A stretch of 64,000 bases of DNA from Tipula vernalis (Eukaryota > Arthropoda > Insecta > Diptera > Tipulidae), in NCBI GenBank assembly GCA_958295665.1, contig OY282558.1, positions 18,847,409 through 18,911,408 on the forward strand. The letters are read 5' to 3'. Below are positions 12,508-24,130 of this stretch, in pieces. Below the pieces are notes generated by a model. That model did no database searches. It saw nothing but the letters and a program-made list of their open reading frames with translations, and was not told where the DNA came from. Every line of letters starts with the position of its first letter. Within the stretch, counting starts at the first letter, position 1. The position numbers were made by a program, and so were the translations under genes.

Positions 12508-13962
12508 TAATTGCCATCATTGTTGGCAATGGGCGATATTGGACCTTAACAGTTGAGTGCGATTTCAAAAATATAATTTTGTAGAACTTTTACTAAACGA
12601 ACGATTCGTATGGATTAGGGTTTTTGACTAGGTAATTAAAGAGCGTATTCCAAGTGCTTTGACTTGCGGTAATTAAAGGGCCTATTCCAAGTGCTAGCCA
12701 AACCTTTGTCATCATTGCTGGCAATGGCCGGTATTAGCCCTTGAGAATTGAGTGCGATTTCAAAAATATAATTTTGTAGAACTTTTACTAAACGAACGAT
12801 TCGTAGAAATTAGGGTTTTTTAATTAGGTAATTAAGGGTCCTATTCCAAGTGCTAGCCAAACCTTGGTCATCATTTTTGGCAATTGCCGATATTGGCCCT
12901 TAAGTGTTGAGTGCGATTTCAAAAAGATAATTTTGTAGAACTTTTACTAAACGAACGATTCGTATAAATAAGGGTTTCTTAAGTAGGTAATTAAAGGTCC
13001 TATTCCAAGTGCTAGCCAAACCTTTGTCATCATTGTTGGCAAAGGCCGATACAGGCCCTTAAGGGTTGAGTGCGATTTCAAAAATATAATTTTGTAGAAC
13101 TTTTACTAAACGAACGATTCGTATGGATTAGGGTTTTTGTCTAGGTAATTAAAGGGCGTATTCCAAGTGCTTAGACTTGCGGTAATTAAAGGGCCTATTC
13201 CAAGTGCTAGCCAAACCTTTGTCATCATTGCTGGCAATGGCCGGTATTAGCCCTTGAGGATTGAGTGCGATTTCAAAAATATAATTTTGTAGAACTATTA
13301 CTAAACGAACGATTCGTAGAAATTAGGGTTTTTTAATTAGGTAATTAAGGGTCCTATTCCAAGTGCTAGCCAAACCTTGGTCATCATTGTTGGCAATGGC
13401 CGATATTGGCCCTTAAGGGTTGACTGCGATTTCAAAAAGATAATTTTGTAGAACTTTTACTAAACGAACGATTCATATGGATTAGGGGTTTTGACTAGGT
13501 AATTAAAGGGCCTATTCCAAGTGCCAAACCTTTGTCATCATTGTTGGCAATGGCCGGTATTAGCCCTTGAGAATTGAGTGCGATTTTAAAAATATAATTT
13601 TGTAGAACTTTTACTAAATGAACGATTCTTATAAATTAGGGTTTTTTAATTAGGTAATTAAGGGTCCTATTCCAAGTGCTAGCCAAACCTTTATCATCAT
13701 TGTTGGCAATGGCCGATATTGGCCCTTAAGGGTTGAGTGCGATTTCAAAAATATAATTTTGTAGAACTTTTACTAAACGAACGATTCGTATGGATTAGGG
13801 TTTTTGACTGGGTAATTGAAGGGCCCGTTCCATGTGCTAGCCAAACCTTCATCATCTTTGTGGCAATGGCCGATATTGGCCCTTAAGAGTTGAGTGCGAT
13901 TTCATAAATATAATTTTGTAGAACTTTTACTAAACGAACGATTCGTATGGATTAGGATTTTT
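12508..13962 (+). repeat. Tandem array of a ~159-bp unit, nine copies
   Basis: The landmark GAGTGCGATTTCAAAA recurs nine times, at about 12555, 12750, 12909, 13068, 13263, 13422, 13575, 13734 and 13892. Spacing is mostly 153-159 bp, with two 195-bp steps that carry an extra 36-bp segment (TTCCAAGTGCTTtGACTTGC type). The unit holds TTTTGTAGAACTTTTACTAA and CCAAACCTTTGTCATCATTG. There is no coding capacity. The unit normally contains TAATTAGG, the exact word at both junctions with the flanking MITEs. Confidence 0.9.
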
Positions 13963-13970
13963 TAATTAGG

Positions 13971-14428
13971 CAAGGCTGGGCAGTAACGAATTACATGTAT
14001 TTGAATTACGTAATTAAAATAAAAATTACAATTTGTAATTTGTATTTTAATTACTCATTCTCCAAGTAACAGTATCTTGTATTTTAATTACTTAAATTCC
14101 CCAGTTTTTGAAATTTCTTATTTAAATTTTTACAAGGGTTATTAAAATTTGGTTCCAGAGTCATCAGCATAAAACTTATCATAATAATCTTTTTCTAATG
14201 ATACGTTTTTTCACTAAATGAATTTTGTCAAATCAAATTTATCAATTTACAAATGTAAAGTAATTGTAATTTGTATTTTAATTACAAATGACAATTCAAA
14301 GTAATTGTAACTTGTTTTTTTAATTACTCCACTCGAAAGTAATTGTAATTTGTATTTTAATTACTGAGCTTGCTGTAACTCGGAAAAGTATTTTAATTAC
14401 TCAGTGTAATGTAATTTGCCCAGCCTTG
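13971..14428. mobile_element. hAT-like MITE, right copy (458 bp)
   Basis: Same family and orientation as the left copy. It starts CAAGGCTGGGCAGTAACGAA and ends ATTTGCCCAGCCTTG. It carries an extra segment near 14285-14340 with more copies of the internal AATTGTAAT motif. Its left flank is TAATTAGG and its right flank GTTGTAAT, the mirror image of the left copy's flanks. Confidence 0.75.
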
Positions 14429-14436
14429 GTTGTAAT

Positions 14437-15179
14437 CATAATACAAATAAATAGTTCAAAATAGGCATAGAAACAAGGTTTTGTTATCTCTAGCTTTAAC
14501 CACAGTACCCGATCAAGGGATCCAATCCAAAATTTGCAAAATAGAGCAACACAACTGAAGCATTCTCATTTTGATCTGTCTTTGTATTTTAATCCCAATG
14601 CCTTTTGGCCATGTGTGTGAGGTTCCAAACAAATAACAAAATGTAAGTATGAATTAGACAGTACACTGTTAATATAATTCCAATAAGAATTTTGAGTGAA
14701 ATATGCTTAATTAAAATAGGATTTAGAATTTTTTGGCAGGAATAATACATTTTCGAGAACGATTGGCAGGCAACATTTTCCAATAATTATATTAGTATGT
14801 ACTTATATCAATTATTCTCAAATCAAGAATAACGCTTTACGAACAGTGTTTAACCAAAAACTATAATAAATTTCATAAAGACGTCTCATGTCGAATAAAC
14901 AAAAATTCAAATTAGCTAGTTGATTGGGTGTAGAAATTATGTTTCGAACAATACAGTGAGCGAGACCCTACGCAATAGCGAGGTAAAAAATTTTTATTCA
15001 GAAAAATTTTCATTTGTTAATGTAATTAGTAAACGTTCGTTCGAACACCGCCGAGTAAAGGGCATATATGTTTATCCGGCTGGATAGGTCAATTGTAAAA
15101 AATAAAGCAAATTTATAATGGGTAATTTAACAATGGGTTTTCATTGCGTTATGGATTATTTGTTCTAAACTGATTTTTG
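14437..15179. other. Spacer, nothing recognised
   Basis: AT-rich sequence with no protein-like or RNA-gene-like segment recognised. Confidence 0.35.
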
Positions 15180-16400
15180 GAAAATGGCCAAGTAGGATAG
15201 AACTTGGTTATTTTTTAACTGATTATAATGGAATTCGACATGTACGATGGAAGTGGGATTCTGAAATTATTTTTAGGTGAGTTCAGAAATATGGCCAAGT
15301 AGGGTAAAACTTGGTTATTTCTTAAGCTATTATGTTGAAATTCGACATTGTTTTATGAGTTATGGATTATGACCAAGTAGGATGGAACTTGTCTATTTCT
15401 TAACAGATTTTGATGAAATTCGATACGTGCGATAGAAATGGGATTCTAAAATGATATTCAGAAGAAGTTCTGGACAGGAAAGGAACTCGGTTAGTTCTCA
15501 AACGATTATGGATTATGGCCAATTAGGAAGGAACTCGGTTATTTCTTAACCAAAAATGATGAAATTCCACTTGTGCGGTAGAAATGGGAGTCTAAAATGA
15601 TATTTAGGAGAAGTTCTGGAATATGGCCAATTAGGAAGGAACTCGGTTAGGTCTTAACCGATTACGGTGAACTTCGACATGTACGATGAAAATGGGAATC
15701 TCAAATAATTTTTAATTAAGATTTTGAACACGGATAATTAGAAAGGAATTTGATTATTTCTGAACCGATTGTGAATTCATCATGTATGATAGAAATGGGA
15801 TTGTTAAGTTGCTTTTAGATGAAGTTCTAGAATATGGTTAATTAGGAAGGAACTCGGTTATTTCTTAACCAAGTATGATAAAATTCGAAGGACATCAAAA
15901 AATTATTTTATAATCTTATATGCTGAATTTCTAATTGGGTTTGTACATCATAATCAGCTAAGAAATAACCGACTTCCTTTTGCATAAGCCATATTCCAGA
16001 ACGTCTTCTAAAAAATATTTTAGAATCTCTTTTCTATCGTACATGCTGAATTTCATCATAACCGGTTATAACTCTTTGCCAGTTCTGCATAACATAAGTG
16101 ATGCACATATACCGTTTAACCGAGGCGCCTCTACATTATATATGTTATACATATATTAAATGAGATTATGTATTAAATATAATGCACAGGCGTCTTGGTT
16201 AAACGGTAACCGTAAGGTAAGCATGTATCCTTAGCGGCTGAAAAATTACGAAGTTCTTTCCGAATTGGCTATATTCCAGAACTTCTTCCAAAAATCATTT
16301 TAGACTACCATTTCCATCGTAAATGTCGGATTTCATCATAGGTGGTCTAGAAATAGCCAAGTTACTTTCTAATTGGCCATATCCTAGAAAATCAATCTGG
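15180..16400. repeat. Degenerate ~108-bp repeats, direct then inverted
   Basis: About seven head-to-tail units start near 15186, 15293, 15371, 15516, 15624, 15733 and 15834. Each contains a version of ATGGCCAATTAGGAAGGAAC, then GGTTATTTCTTAACC, then TGATGAAATTCGACATG. From about 15957 the same motifs appear on the opposite strand (AATAACCGACTTCC, CATATTCCAGAAC, GAATTTCATCATAACC). They appear again at 16242-16390. The block is thus a large imperfect palindrome whose right arm is interrupted by a small hairpin element. Confidence 0.8.
16111..16207. repeat. Small hairpin element, 20-bp inverted ends
   Basis: ACCGTTTAACCGAGGCGCCT at 16111-16130 pairs with 16188-16207 (18 of 20 positions). The loop is a 57-bp AT-rich stretch. 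The arms are richer in GC than the surroundings. It lies inside the inverted arm of the surrounding repeat block, so it probably inserted there. No transposase and no clear target duplication are seen. Confidence 0.6.
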
Positions 16401-18764
16401 GTTTTTAACCAAAAGCCATATAAGGCTATATCTAGACTTTCCCAGATAGTCTTAAATATCATAAATAATAACAAAAAATGATATCCTTTATATTCGACTT
16501 GTGTCCATTAATCGGCCTGGGGTCTAAATGAATTATTTCAGGATAAATTAAAAATTAAGATGATATTTAAAAATGACTACTAATAATCGTTATCTCCTTT
16601 ACCGAATCCAAACTATCTAATATTTGAAATTCCAGAGATGCTTGAAAAAATTTGTTAATTGGTCGATTATGCATGAATATATAGAAAATTTGAGAACCAG
16701 TGGTTCAATGCAACAGTCTGTAAACGCCAAGGTGCTAAATTCCTGGAGGGACTTCAATAGAGATTCTTGAAGCTAGAATGTTTCACGTATCGGCCAGTAG
16801 TATTATCAGGTTCACTAAGAGCCTGAATATCGACCGGACGTTTAATTAAGCAGGATCCAAGCACAGAAGATCTTTTAGGTCGCCGTGTATGGAATGGCTT
16901 GAGTACCCACATGGCCCTACAGTAATAATAATAATAATAATTATGCAGTTGCGGGACATGAAGCGAGTGTTATATTTATGCCCCTGCATACACAGCAGAC
17001 TGAGCACCAAAATTCAGCGCTAACTATCCACAATAAATAACTTTTTTTGTATTGTGAGTATTATTGATTTGTTGATGTACCTCAGACCCGTGAGATACTT
17101 TTATATGGTTTAAGACAATTTTCTAGAACAGTACGTTCATAATTTGAACGAGTCACGTGATTATTTTAAAAATTTTCCTAAGAAATAAAAAGAAAAACAT
17201 TATCTATGCGCCCCTTAAATATTACGCAAAATAAAACCTACGTACAATAATACATTGCATGCGGACAGAGATTTTGTTTACAGTTAGTACGACGATATGA
17301 TAAAGAACAATTTTTTTCTTTTTGATTGACATATTTAGCTCACGAACAATTTAATGAAGTGTTTAGGAATTGCAGTGATTGTGATTAAATCTTAAGTTCC
17401 ACGAAATTATCAATGTCAAATCGACCGTTGTCATAATAATTGTCAAGTTCAAGTTCTAATCTAAAATATTGTTTATATGTAAGCAAGGCCGAAATTTCAC
17501 TGAAGGTAACCTGCTAATACGTATAAAAAAGTTTAAAATTAAATATCACCCCTAAGTCTAGACCGTTCAAACACTTGAAACTGATTATAATCGTGTAAGA
17601 TGAAATACATCAACAAATTATTTTATGAATGATTTGATGCTTGGTGTAGGTATAACTCTTATCAAACAGACATGATGTGTATCTTTAACGTACATAGATA
17701 CAGGCGAAAATTTCCCATTAAAATTATCTTAAGTCATGTGTTTACAAAATGTTATTGACTTCAAAATATTTATTGACATCATACTTAATAGGCAAACAAA
17801 CAAACACGCTAAAATTCAAGCGTTGCGACTAATGATTGTGTTTTGATTTAATTGAATTACGCTTCTACACCACCACTCAATGTACAATGTGTATTTTAAA
17901 TCGCTTTAACCTAGTATTAGTATTCACTTTACGACAGTATTAAAAATAAAAAACAAAAAAAACTCTTCAATTGGTAAGATAACATACAGGTGCTCGAAAT
18001 ATATAACATCGATTAAAACTCAATCAAATAGAAAATACGGAGAATTTGATTCATTTTCTACTGGACATACATAAGTATATTTGTTATCAAATATTGACAC
18101 GGGTGTGTTAGCGTATTGTTTTCCAGTTTCAGCTAAAAACAAACACTGATTCTAGTCTATATTCGGGAAATAGATATTTTATGTGATAGTTGAAATCCAG
18201 TTAGTTGTCATTCATCATTAAATCGTGGTTTTCAATTTTTTTTTCACAACACACGCAACCGATTTTTGTAGATATCGAAAAATAAAAATTTATACGGTTA
18301 AGGTTAAGCGTAATATTCAAGGCAACCTTTTATAAAATTTTGTAATATTTTCGCGATCTAAAAGATAACCTACATATATATCGAGTTTGAATTGAAAATA
18401 AAAAAAAAATATTCACGCTTTTAGTGGCATTGAAATATGCCAAAACACAGACATTTTGGGGCGCCTCTCAAGTTTTTATGTCAATATTTACAATTTTAAA
18501 AGTACTCATGTGAGTGAGATTAGGCAGAAATTAAACCGGACGTGTTAACAAGTTATGGCAAGGTAAAACCAATTGCCAATTTCGTACAATAAAAAATAAT
18601 TATCTTCACTATTTATCACATTTTCTCAAAATAGGTATTTTAAAATAATTAGACTAAGGCCTTTACACTTGAAGTTACGTATGTCACTCAAAATTATTGA
18701 ATATGGCTATGTATATGCAATTGGCTATTTTTACATACATACATTTATACATGCTTCTATGGTC
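16401..18764. other. Spacer with a (TAA)n tract
   Basis: A (TAA)6-like tract at about 16923-16941 follows a moderately GC-rich stretch (16720-16920). That arrangement looks like the 3' end and tail of an I/R1-type non-LTR retrotransposon, but no coding part is recognisable. The rest of the interval is AT-rich and holds nothing I can name. Confidence 0.4.
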
Positions 18765-19038
18765 ATTTTTCCAATTTTTCCAATTTTTTTTTACTTAGTT
18801 TAAAATTATAAATAAAATTTGAAACAGGAAGAATTGTATAAATTCTGGAAACGCGGGGGTTTGCGGTAGCAGCCCCCATCCTCTAAGGTATACAACGAAT
18901 TAAAATTACATTAAAAAATTGTTAGGTAGTATTTACAAAACTTGAAGAGATAAGAGCAATATTATTAATTAATACACCCTAACGTCAAAAATTATCAAAA
19001 AATTTACATCTAACGGAAAATTTAGCTTCCACCCCCTA
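18765..19038. repeat. Dispersed repeat, copy A
   Basis: This shares long collinear segments with 27626-28031: TTACTTAGTTTAAAATTATA, CCATCCTCTAAGGTA, ACAACGAATTAAAA, TAACGTCAAAAATTATCAAA and GCTTCCACC. Two copies in one window indicate an interspersed repeat family. No coding capacity and no transposon class could be assigned. Confidence 0.75.
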
Positions 19039-19309
19039 AAAACTGTTGATAAACAATCCTACATTGGAAAATTTTCAAAATTGTTTCCTTCACCAAATGG
19101 TGTAAAATGTAGATACTTATGTATAATTAGCCAATTGCTTATACATATGTACTTATGTTTATACCCCTATGTATGTATATGAACCGAAGTTCTGAAGTTT
19201 GTTAGCAGCTACACAATATGTATAACTATATTATATCATTAAGTAGTAAAAACCGAATTTATTGTTGGGCTGAATAACTAATCGGCACATTTACGTTACC
19301 CCAATAGCA

Positions 19310-20160
19310 TCATTATTATCAACAGCTTTGACGAGGTAGGTCCTCAAAGTGTCACAAGAGGCACTAGGACTTTATGAGCCAAATGTGGGTTAACATTTAT
19401 TTGTAAGTGAAACTGCACAGGAGTCTTACAACTGCCGACGCCTCCGGGTTCAAGCTTATTGAGCGGCTGAAAAAAGTGACTTATGTATAATGTAGGTCAC
19501 GATAAATCATGGCTAATGGTCTGGTTTAAGGTGTAAAGTGACTCGTGCTGATAATCTACCAGGCTGGAGGCCTATTTGATAGGAGCTCACGTCAGAAAGA
19601 TGGAGGTTGGTCTTCAGCGCACTAAACCCAGTCTTTCTGAAGATTCTAGATTCGAAACCTCCCCATCCTGCAGAGACGGGGGATGGTTCCAAAGGCATGT
19701 TAAGTTGGCTGCATGTTCATGGCAGCCGAGGTTGGAGAGGTGTGGCCAGAAAGATCATTAAGAAGGAGGAAGCGAAAGGGGGCTCAAATTTATCGGTTAG
19801 AATAATTATTTTGGAGTCCCTAGTCCTTCTGAAAAAAAAACGAAGGGAATGATTGACCTTGGTTTCGGGTCAATCAGTCATGAAACAGGATTGTTAAACC
19901 TATCTCATGAAGTTGCCATTGATGAGATAGGTGCCCATACAATAGAAAATGTTCTGAAAAATTGGGTTGAGAGAATAGGGTACTGTAAACTCAGCCGTGG
20001 AAGTCATTTGAATGAAATTGTGTTCCGTACTTAATGGAAATGTAGACTCTTTCTAATAAAACAAACTGCTTTGAAAAATATTCATTCGTCTTTGAATTTA
20101 GAGCCAAATTAAATTGCAAACGTTAGATGGACCACCCTTTATATGGAGCTAAGTAGAGGT
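19310..20160 (+). other. GC-richer stretch, possible 5' part of the R1-like element
   Basis: Base composition changes to markedly more G and C at about 19320. The sequence runs in the same direction as the R1-like coding relic that follows. Short open frames (for example 19849-20034) are not recognisable as proteins. It may be the decayed 5' UTR/ORF1 of that element; this is inferred from position and composition only. Confidence 0.35.
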
Positions 20161-20189
20161 AAAAGAGTTATGCTTAAAATAAATTAAAT

Positions 20190-21525
20190 TAATCTTTACC
20201 ATTGTAAGACTGATTCCGTAGCTCTCCTCCTCAGACTGACAAGTTCGGGTGAGGACATATTATTAATCCAAGAACCTCGGATTAACAAAAATAGGGTCTG
20301 TGTCCTCAGAACCAAAGAGTATAATTATTTACTCTCTCGAGTTGGGGAAGATCAGATCTTGTATTCTTGGCCATAATTATTTAAATCTTTTCCTACTTTA
20401 TCAATACACATGGTGGAGTTGATCCTCGGGCGAAAGAAAAAAAGGTCGATGTCGTACTGGGAATTGATGCGCGGGAATCATTATTTAGGGAAGCACACAT
20501 TTCACCGAAAGAGGTGAGTCACTATTTACTAACTTTTTGAGTACTAACCATCAATATTTTTCATATGACTAAAAAATGGAGGTTGGTTAAGGAACACTCT
20601 CTTTCTAACCATCGATATAATTATAACCTGTAGCCTCAATGTTCAGCCTGCTATCCGGAAAGCATTCAAGAACCCTAGGAGGACTAACTGGTGTAAATTT
20701 GGGGAAATATTGGAGAGATTGGAGAGGGCCTCGGAGGCCCCAGCGACAATAAGGAAACTGGATGAGATGGTGGATATCATCACAAGCGCATGCAACCAAT
20801 CCTTAAGCGCTGCTTGCCTATTGGCTAAGCCTAGAGGTAAGTAAAAATAGTAAAAATCAGTACAGTGCTCCAGGGAACTGGGCGCCGATCGTAAGGCTTG
20901 TATGACAGCCTTTAATAGAGTCAAAAGTGCAAGGGAGGCTCAGGATTGAGACTCCTATAAAGAGGAACCACGAATTTATAAGAGAGGATTAATGAAGGCG
21001 CATAGGAGGTCCTGGGAATGGAAAAGATTCGGCTCTTCCAGACTCAGTTATTATACTGGTTTATATCCCTAGGTACCGGACGGAGGTTAATGTGGTACTT
21101 ATACCGAAAGCGAAAAACTCATATGTCTATCCCAAGGACCTAAGACCAATAACGCTGTCATCTTTTTTTTTGAAAACTTTAGAAAGGCTGTTGGATGTAT
21201 ACATTAGAGCAAAACTAAGACCGATTAAGTGGGCACCGTCTCAGCATGCGTACAATAACAGTAGATCTATGGACACACAGTTGTTAGCTAGGTGCTGGGC
21301 GATTCAACCATTAAGAGGCGAGTGATTAGGGGACTCCACAGGGAGAGTCTTGTTCCTTCTTTTCTGAAACCTAATGGTAAATGGCTTATTACCGGAGCTG
21401 AAGAGAGGGAGGGTATTGAAGTTTTCAAATTCCTGGGCATGATTGTGGACGAGATACAGAATGCAAGAGTGAACTTTTTAGATAAACATTTTTTAATTTA
21501 TTTCTTTAGTCGCATCTCACTTTAA
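20190..21525 (+). pseudogene. R1-like non-LTR retrotransposon relic (endonuclease, linker and RT pieces)
   Basis: The pieces are in the expected order but many frames. At 20210-20370 the endonuclease N terminus reads ALLLRLTSSGEDILLIQEPR. At about 20455 a GID motif sits in an endonuclease-like context, and at 20580-20625 WRLVKEHSLSNHRY matches the domain end. At 20665-20838 the linker reads TNWCKFGEILERLERASEA. At 20870-21030 an RELGADRKACMTAFNRVKSA-like helix follows, close to R1-type proteins. At 21074-21325 the RT reads VVLIPKAKN, LRPITLSSFFLKTLERLLD and PSQHAYN. The catalytic palm is deleted, and a post-RT FKFLGMIVDE follows near 21430. Non-functional. Confidence 0.85.
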
Positions 21526-21660
21526 AATAACAAAACAATTCAAATTTACTCATGAGCCTAGCTGAGCCGAAATTAAAAAATAATTTTTTTATACGTTATG
21601 TTAAACAGTATGAGAGAAATGTATTACTGGTAGATGGAAAATCAGCCTATTTTTAGCAAC
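21526..21660. other. Spacer after the R1-like relic
   Basis: AT-rich. No tail or target duplication could be fixed for the end of the R1-like relic. Confidence 0.3.
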
Positions 21661-21667
21661 AGTAAAT

Positions 21668-22770
21668 TTGCAAAAGAGCAACCTGAACGGAGCCATATTT
21701 CAGACCAACTCGAATTTAAATTCTTGGTCTAATAATAATGAAAGCGATACCATTATCTTTGATTTAAATCTTATCGACGATGGTCCACCAACCAAAATTT
21801 TTAGAACCACTTCATGTGTGATAAAATTGCTGCTCAATAAATCAGCAAAAGATATTTTGAAAAAAATCCCAGTTCTTTAAAAAATATCGACAGAGTGAAA
21901 ATTTCGAAAATAATCATCCATTCGATTTTGACGAAGCGCCAGAACGCAATTTAATAATTATCCAGTTTCAGGGTTTATTTCAAACAATTAGAATTTTTTC
22001 TTATACCATTTTTAGTTTTAGTTTTTTATATTTTACTTATATTTGGGTAATTAGTACAATTTTATTTTGGTTTACATATTTTCACAGTAACTCTTAAAAT
22101 CGAATAACATTTGCATTCCAAAATATTTCGATTTTTAATTATAACAAAATGACATTGTTTTGGCCATATTCAACAAAAATTCGGAATGTAATAAAAACGT
22201 GTATTACGGTCCGGCTGAATTTGGAAAAACCGCGAAGGGTAAATTATTCAACGCGTATTTTAATAAAAAAAAAATATTTTGGCGAAATCAGGCGTTAATT
22301 ACTTCAGCAGTAAGTTGGTCCATCTCATATAGTATTGAAAATATAGAAGAAAACTATACATTAGATCAGGCCATAGATTATTTGTCTAAAACCGTCATAC
22401 CATGCAGTGGCGAAAAATACATTTTCATCGCAAAACTATATTGGATACAAAGAAAAGTACTCACGAAAATCTTTGCAAATTTCTGAGTATTTTCGAGCCA
22501 CGGGGACTCCAATTGTTTGCTATTGAACCAACACCTAACTATCAAACCAACTTCATTACGGGGCTTTTATTTAACACTTAGTGGTAACCAATCAGAACTG
22601 TTTGCTTTGGAAATGGAAAGTGTTGTTTTTCCAGTCTGAAGCTAATGTTGAAAAATCTAAACTAAAATTTAGTCAACCGTGAATTTTAATAATTGGAGAT
22701 ATAAGCAATCCAACGGCAGCTGTTACCGCGTTAAAAATATATTTTGCGGACCAATTATTAGTTATTCGAT
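21668..22770 (+). pseudogene. Unrecognised coding-like block, frame-broken
   Basis: Several adjacent plus-strand segments look protein-like but change frame. 21668-21880 is 70 codons, with DTIIFDLNLIDDG. 22160-22486 is 108 codons, with VYYGPAEFGKTAKGKLFNAY and WSISYSIENIEENYTLDQAI. An overlapping frame at about 22420-22580 reads IFEPRGLQLFAIEPTPNYQ. Another at 22545-22640 has SGNQSELFALEMESVVFP, and 22681-22771 reads LIIGDISNPTAAVTALKI. Together they suggest one or two decayed genes, perhaps from a mobile element or an endogenised virus. I recognise no family and assign no function. Confidence 0.4.
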
Positions 22771-22771
22771 A

Positions 22772-24089
22772 GAAGCAAATAATATTTAGGTATTTACAGA
22801 AATGCCAGTATTTCTCTTAAATGTTAGATCTGTAGAATAAAATGATCATGTTAGTTTGTATGATAGATTTTAGTTCAGTCATTTCATTTAATTTACTTTA
22901 AATATCCATATATCGGGTATTTGGGAGCTTTTCTACTTACCCATTATTTAAAAAACCCTTCTAGTAATGCATTTTAAATTAAAATTATTTTCAATAAAAT
23001 CTAAATATTGGCAGACCAGTTTTTGAAAATATACAGACTGGCAGCTATAATATAAAAAAAGACTTACAAAAATTAATTGTTAATATTTACAATGAAAACT
23101 CTGTTTCTAGAAAAAAGTTTTAAGTTTTATATTGATAAAATAATTCACGAAGATTGTTAGTAACAGAAATGAAATTTTATGTTATCGGATAGTTGTAATT
23201 TTCCGTCTGAGTATATTTTATCTAACCCTCATCTGGCGGCATAACTTTACAATGTTAACAGAGGTAATTATACCTGTTATGATGTAAAAACAAGTCGAAT
23301 CGCTATCTCCGAGGGGAATGGTGATACTTTTCCTGAATAAGGCCTACATAAGGAACTAGCCAGTTCTCAATATTTAACGTACCCTGAAACTCATTAAATT
23401 AAAACTAATATTCGTTTGTTAGCCACAAATGGAGGCACAAACAAAAAATATAACTATTTAACTAATTAATTTTGGTATCCTCAAAAGTTTCCAAAGCTCA
23501 AACGTTTATAACTACATATATTCAAAGTCTAAGCTGGACAAATAAATTAAGTAAATTGAAGAAAAATTTGAGGGAGATTTTGAGCCAAATAATCCTTTGG
23601 GGTCTAGTAGTAGTAAGCAAAAAATTGCCGTAGTTTACCTAATGGTTCCATATATGTCTGCTTATTTACAAGCAAAGTTAAATCAAATTACTTGGCAATG
23701 TTTATGTACACTTCGGATCATAAAAATTTTGAGTCGAACCTAAATAGACGTATGTTTACTTTTTTAATAAAACGGTTAAATTATTTACAAAATGTAGGCA
23801 TAGAAGTTAACCATATCCAAAGTATTATAAAGAAACATTAGTCCCTTCACTTATCCTTGGAGTTATGGTAATTTAGGTTTATGTAAATCAAAATTTGGGG
23901 TTTACTGAAAGTTTCAATGCTCATTCATTTTGTAGAGTTTGTAAAATCTCTAAAATAACAACTCCTACAATTATGTTCACATAATTCAAACAGATTAAGA
24001 AATAAAAATAACTATGTTCAAGGCGTAAATCTTAACAAGATCCATTCAACATGGCATATGCTTTATGCGACCTTGAAGTTTTTCGGTAA
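22772..24089. other. AT-rich spacer, nothing recognised
   Basis: No convincing coding stretch. It may include the lost 5' end (UTR/ORF1) of the non-LTR element that follows. Confidence 0.35.
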
Positions 24090-24130
24090 TTTAAATATTT
24101 CTTTATTGTAATTTCTAATCTAAATATACC

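Larger units (their letters stand above)
12092..14428. mobile_element. Composite hAT-like structure: two MITE copies around a tandem repeat
   Basis: Two direct copies of one short element (12092-12499 and 13971-14428) bracket a tandem array. The outer ends are CAAGGTTGGGCAG and, on the other strand, CAAGGCTGGGCAA. This is a terminal inverted repeat of hAT style. The whole block is flanked by the perfect 8-bp direct repeat GTTGTAAT (12084-12091 and 14429-14436); 8 bp is the hAT target-duplication length. The inner sides of the two copies are flanked by a different perfect 8-mer, TAATTAGG (12500-12507 and 13963-13970). No transposase is encoded, so it is non-autonomous. Confidence 0.8.

Noticed and set aside
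19440..19700. tRNA-like or SINE promoter boxes (GGGTTCAAGC, GATTCGAAACC)
   Set aside because: No matching A box, cloverleaf or acceptor stem could be found around either motif.
20605..20924. Minus-strand frames across the R1-like relic
   Set aside because: The plus strand gives the clear non-LTR protein; the minus frames are shadows.
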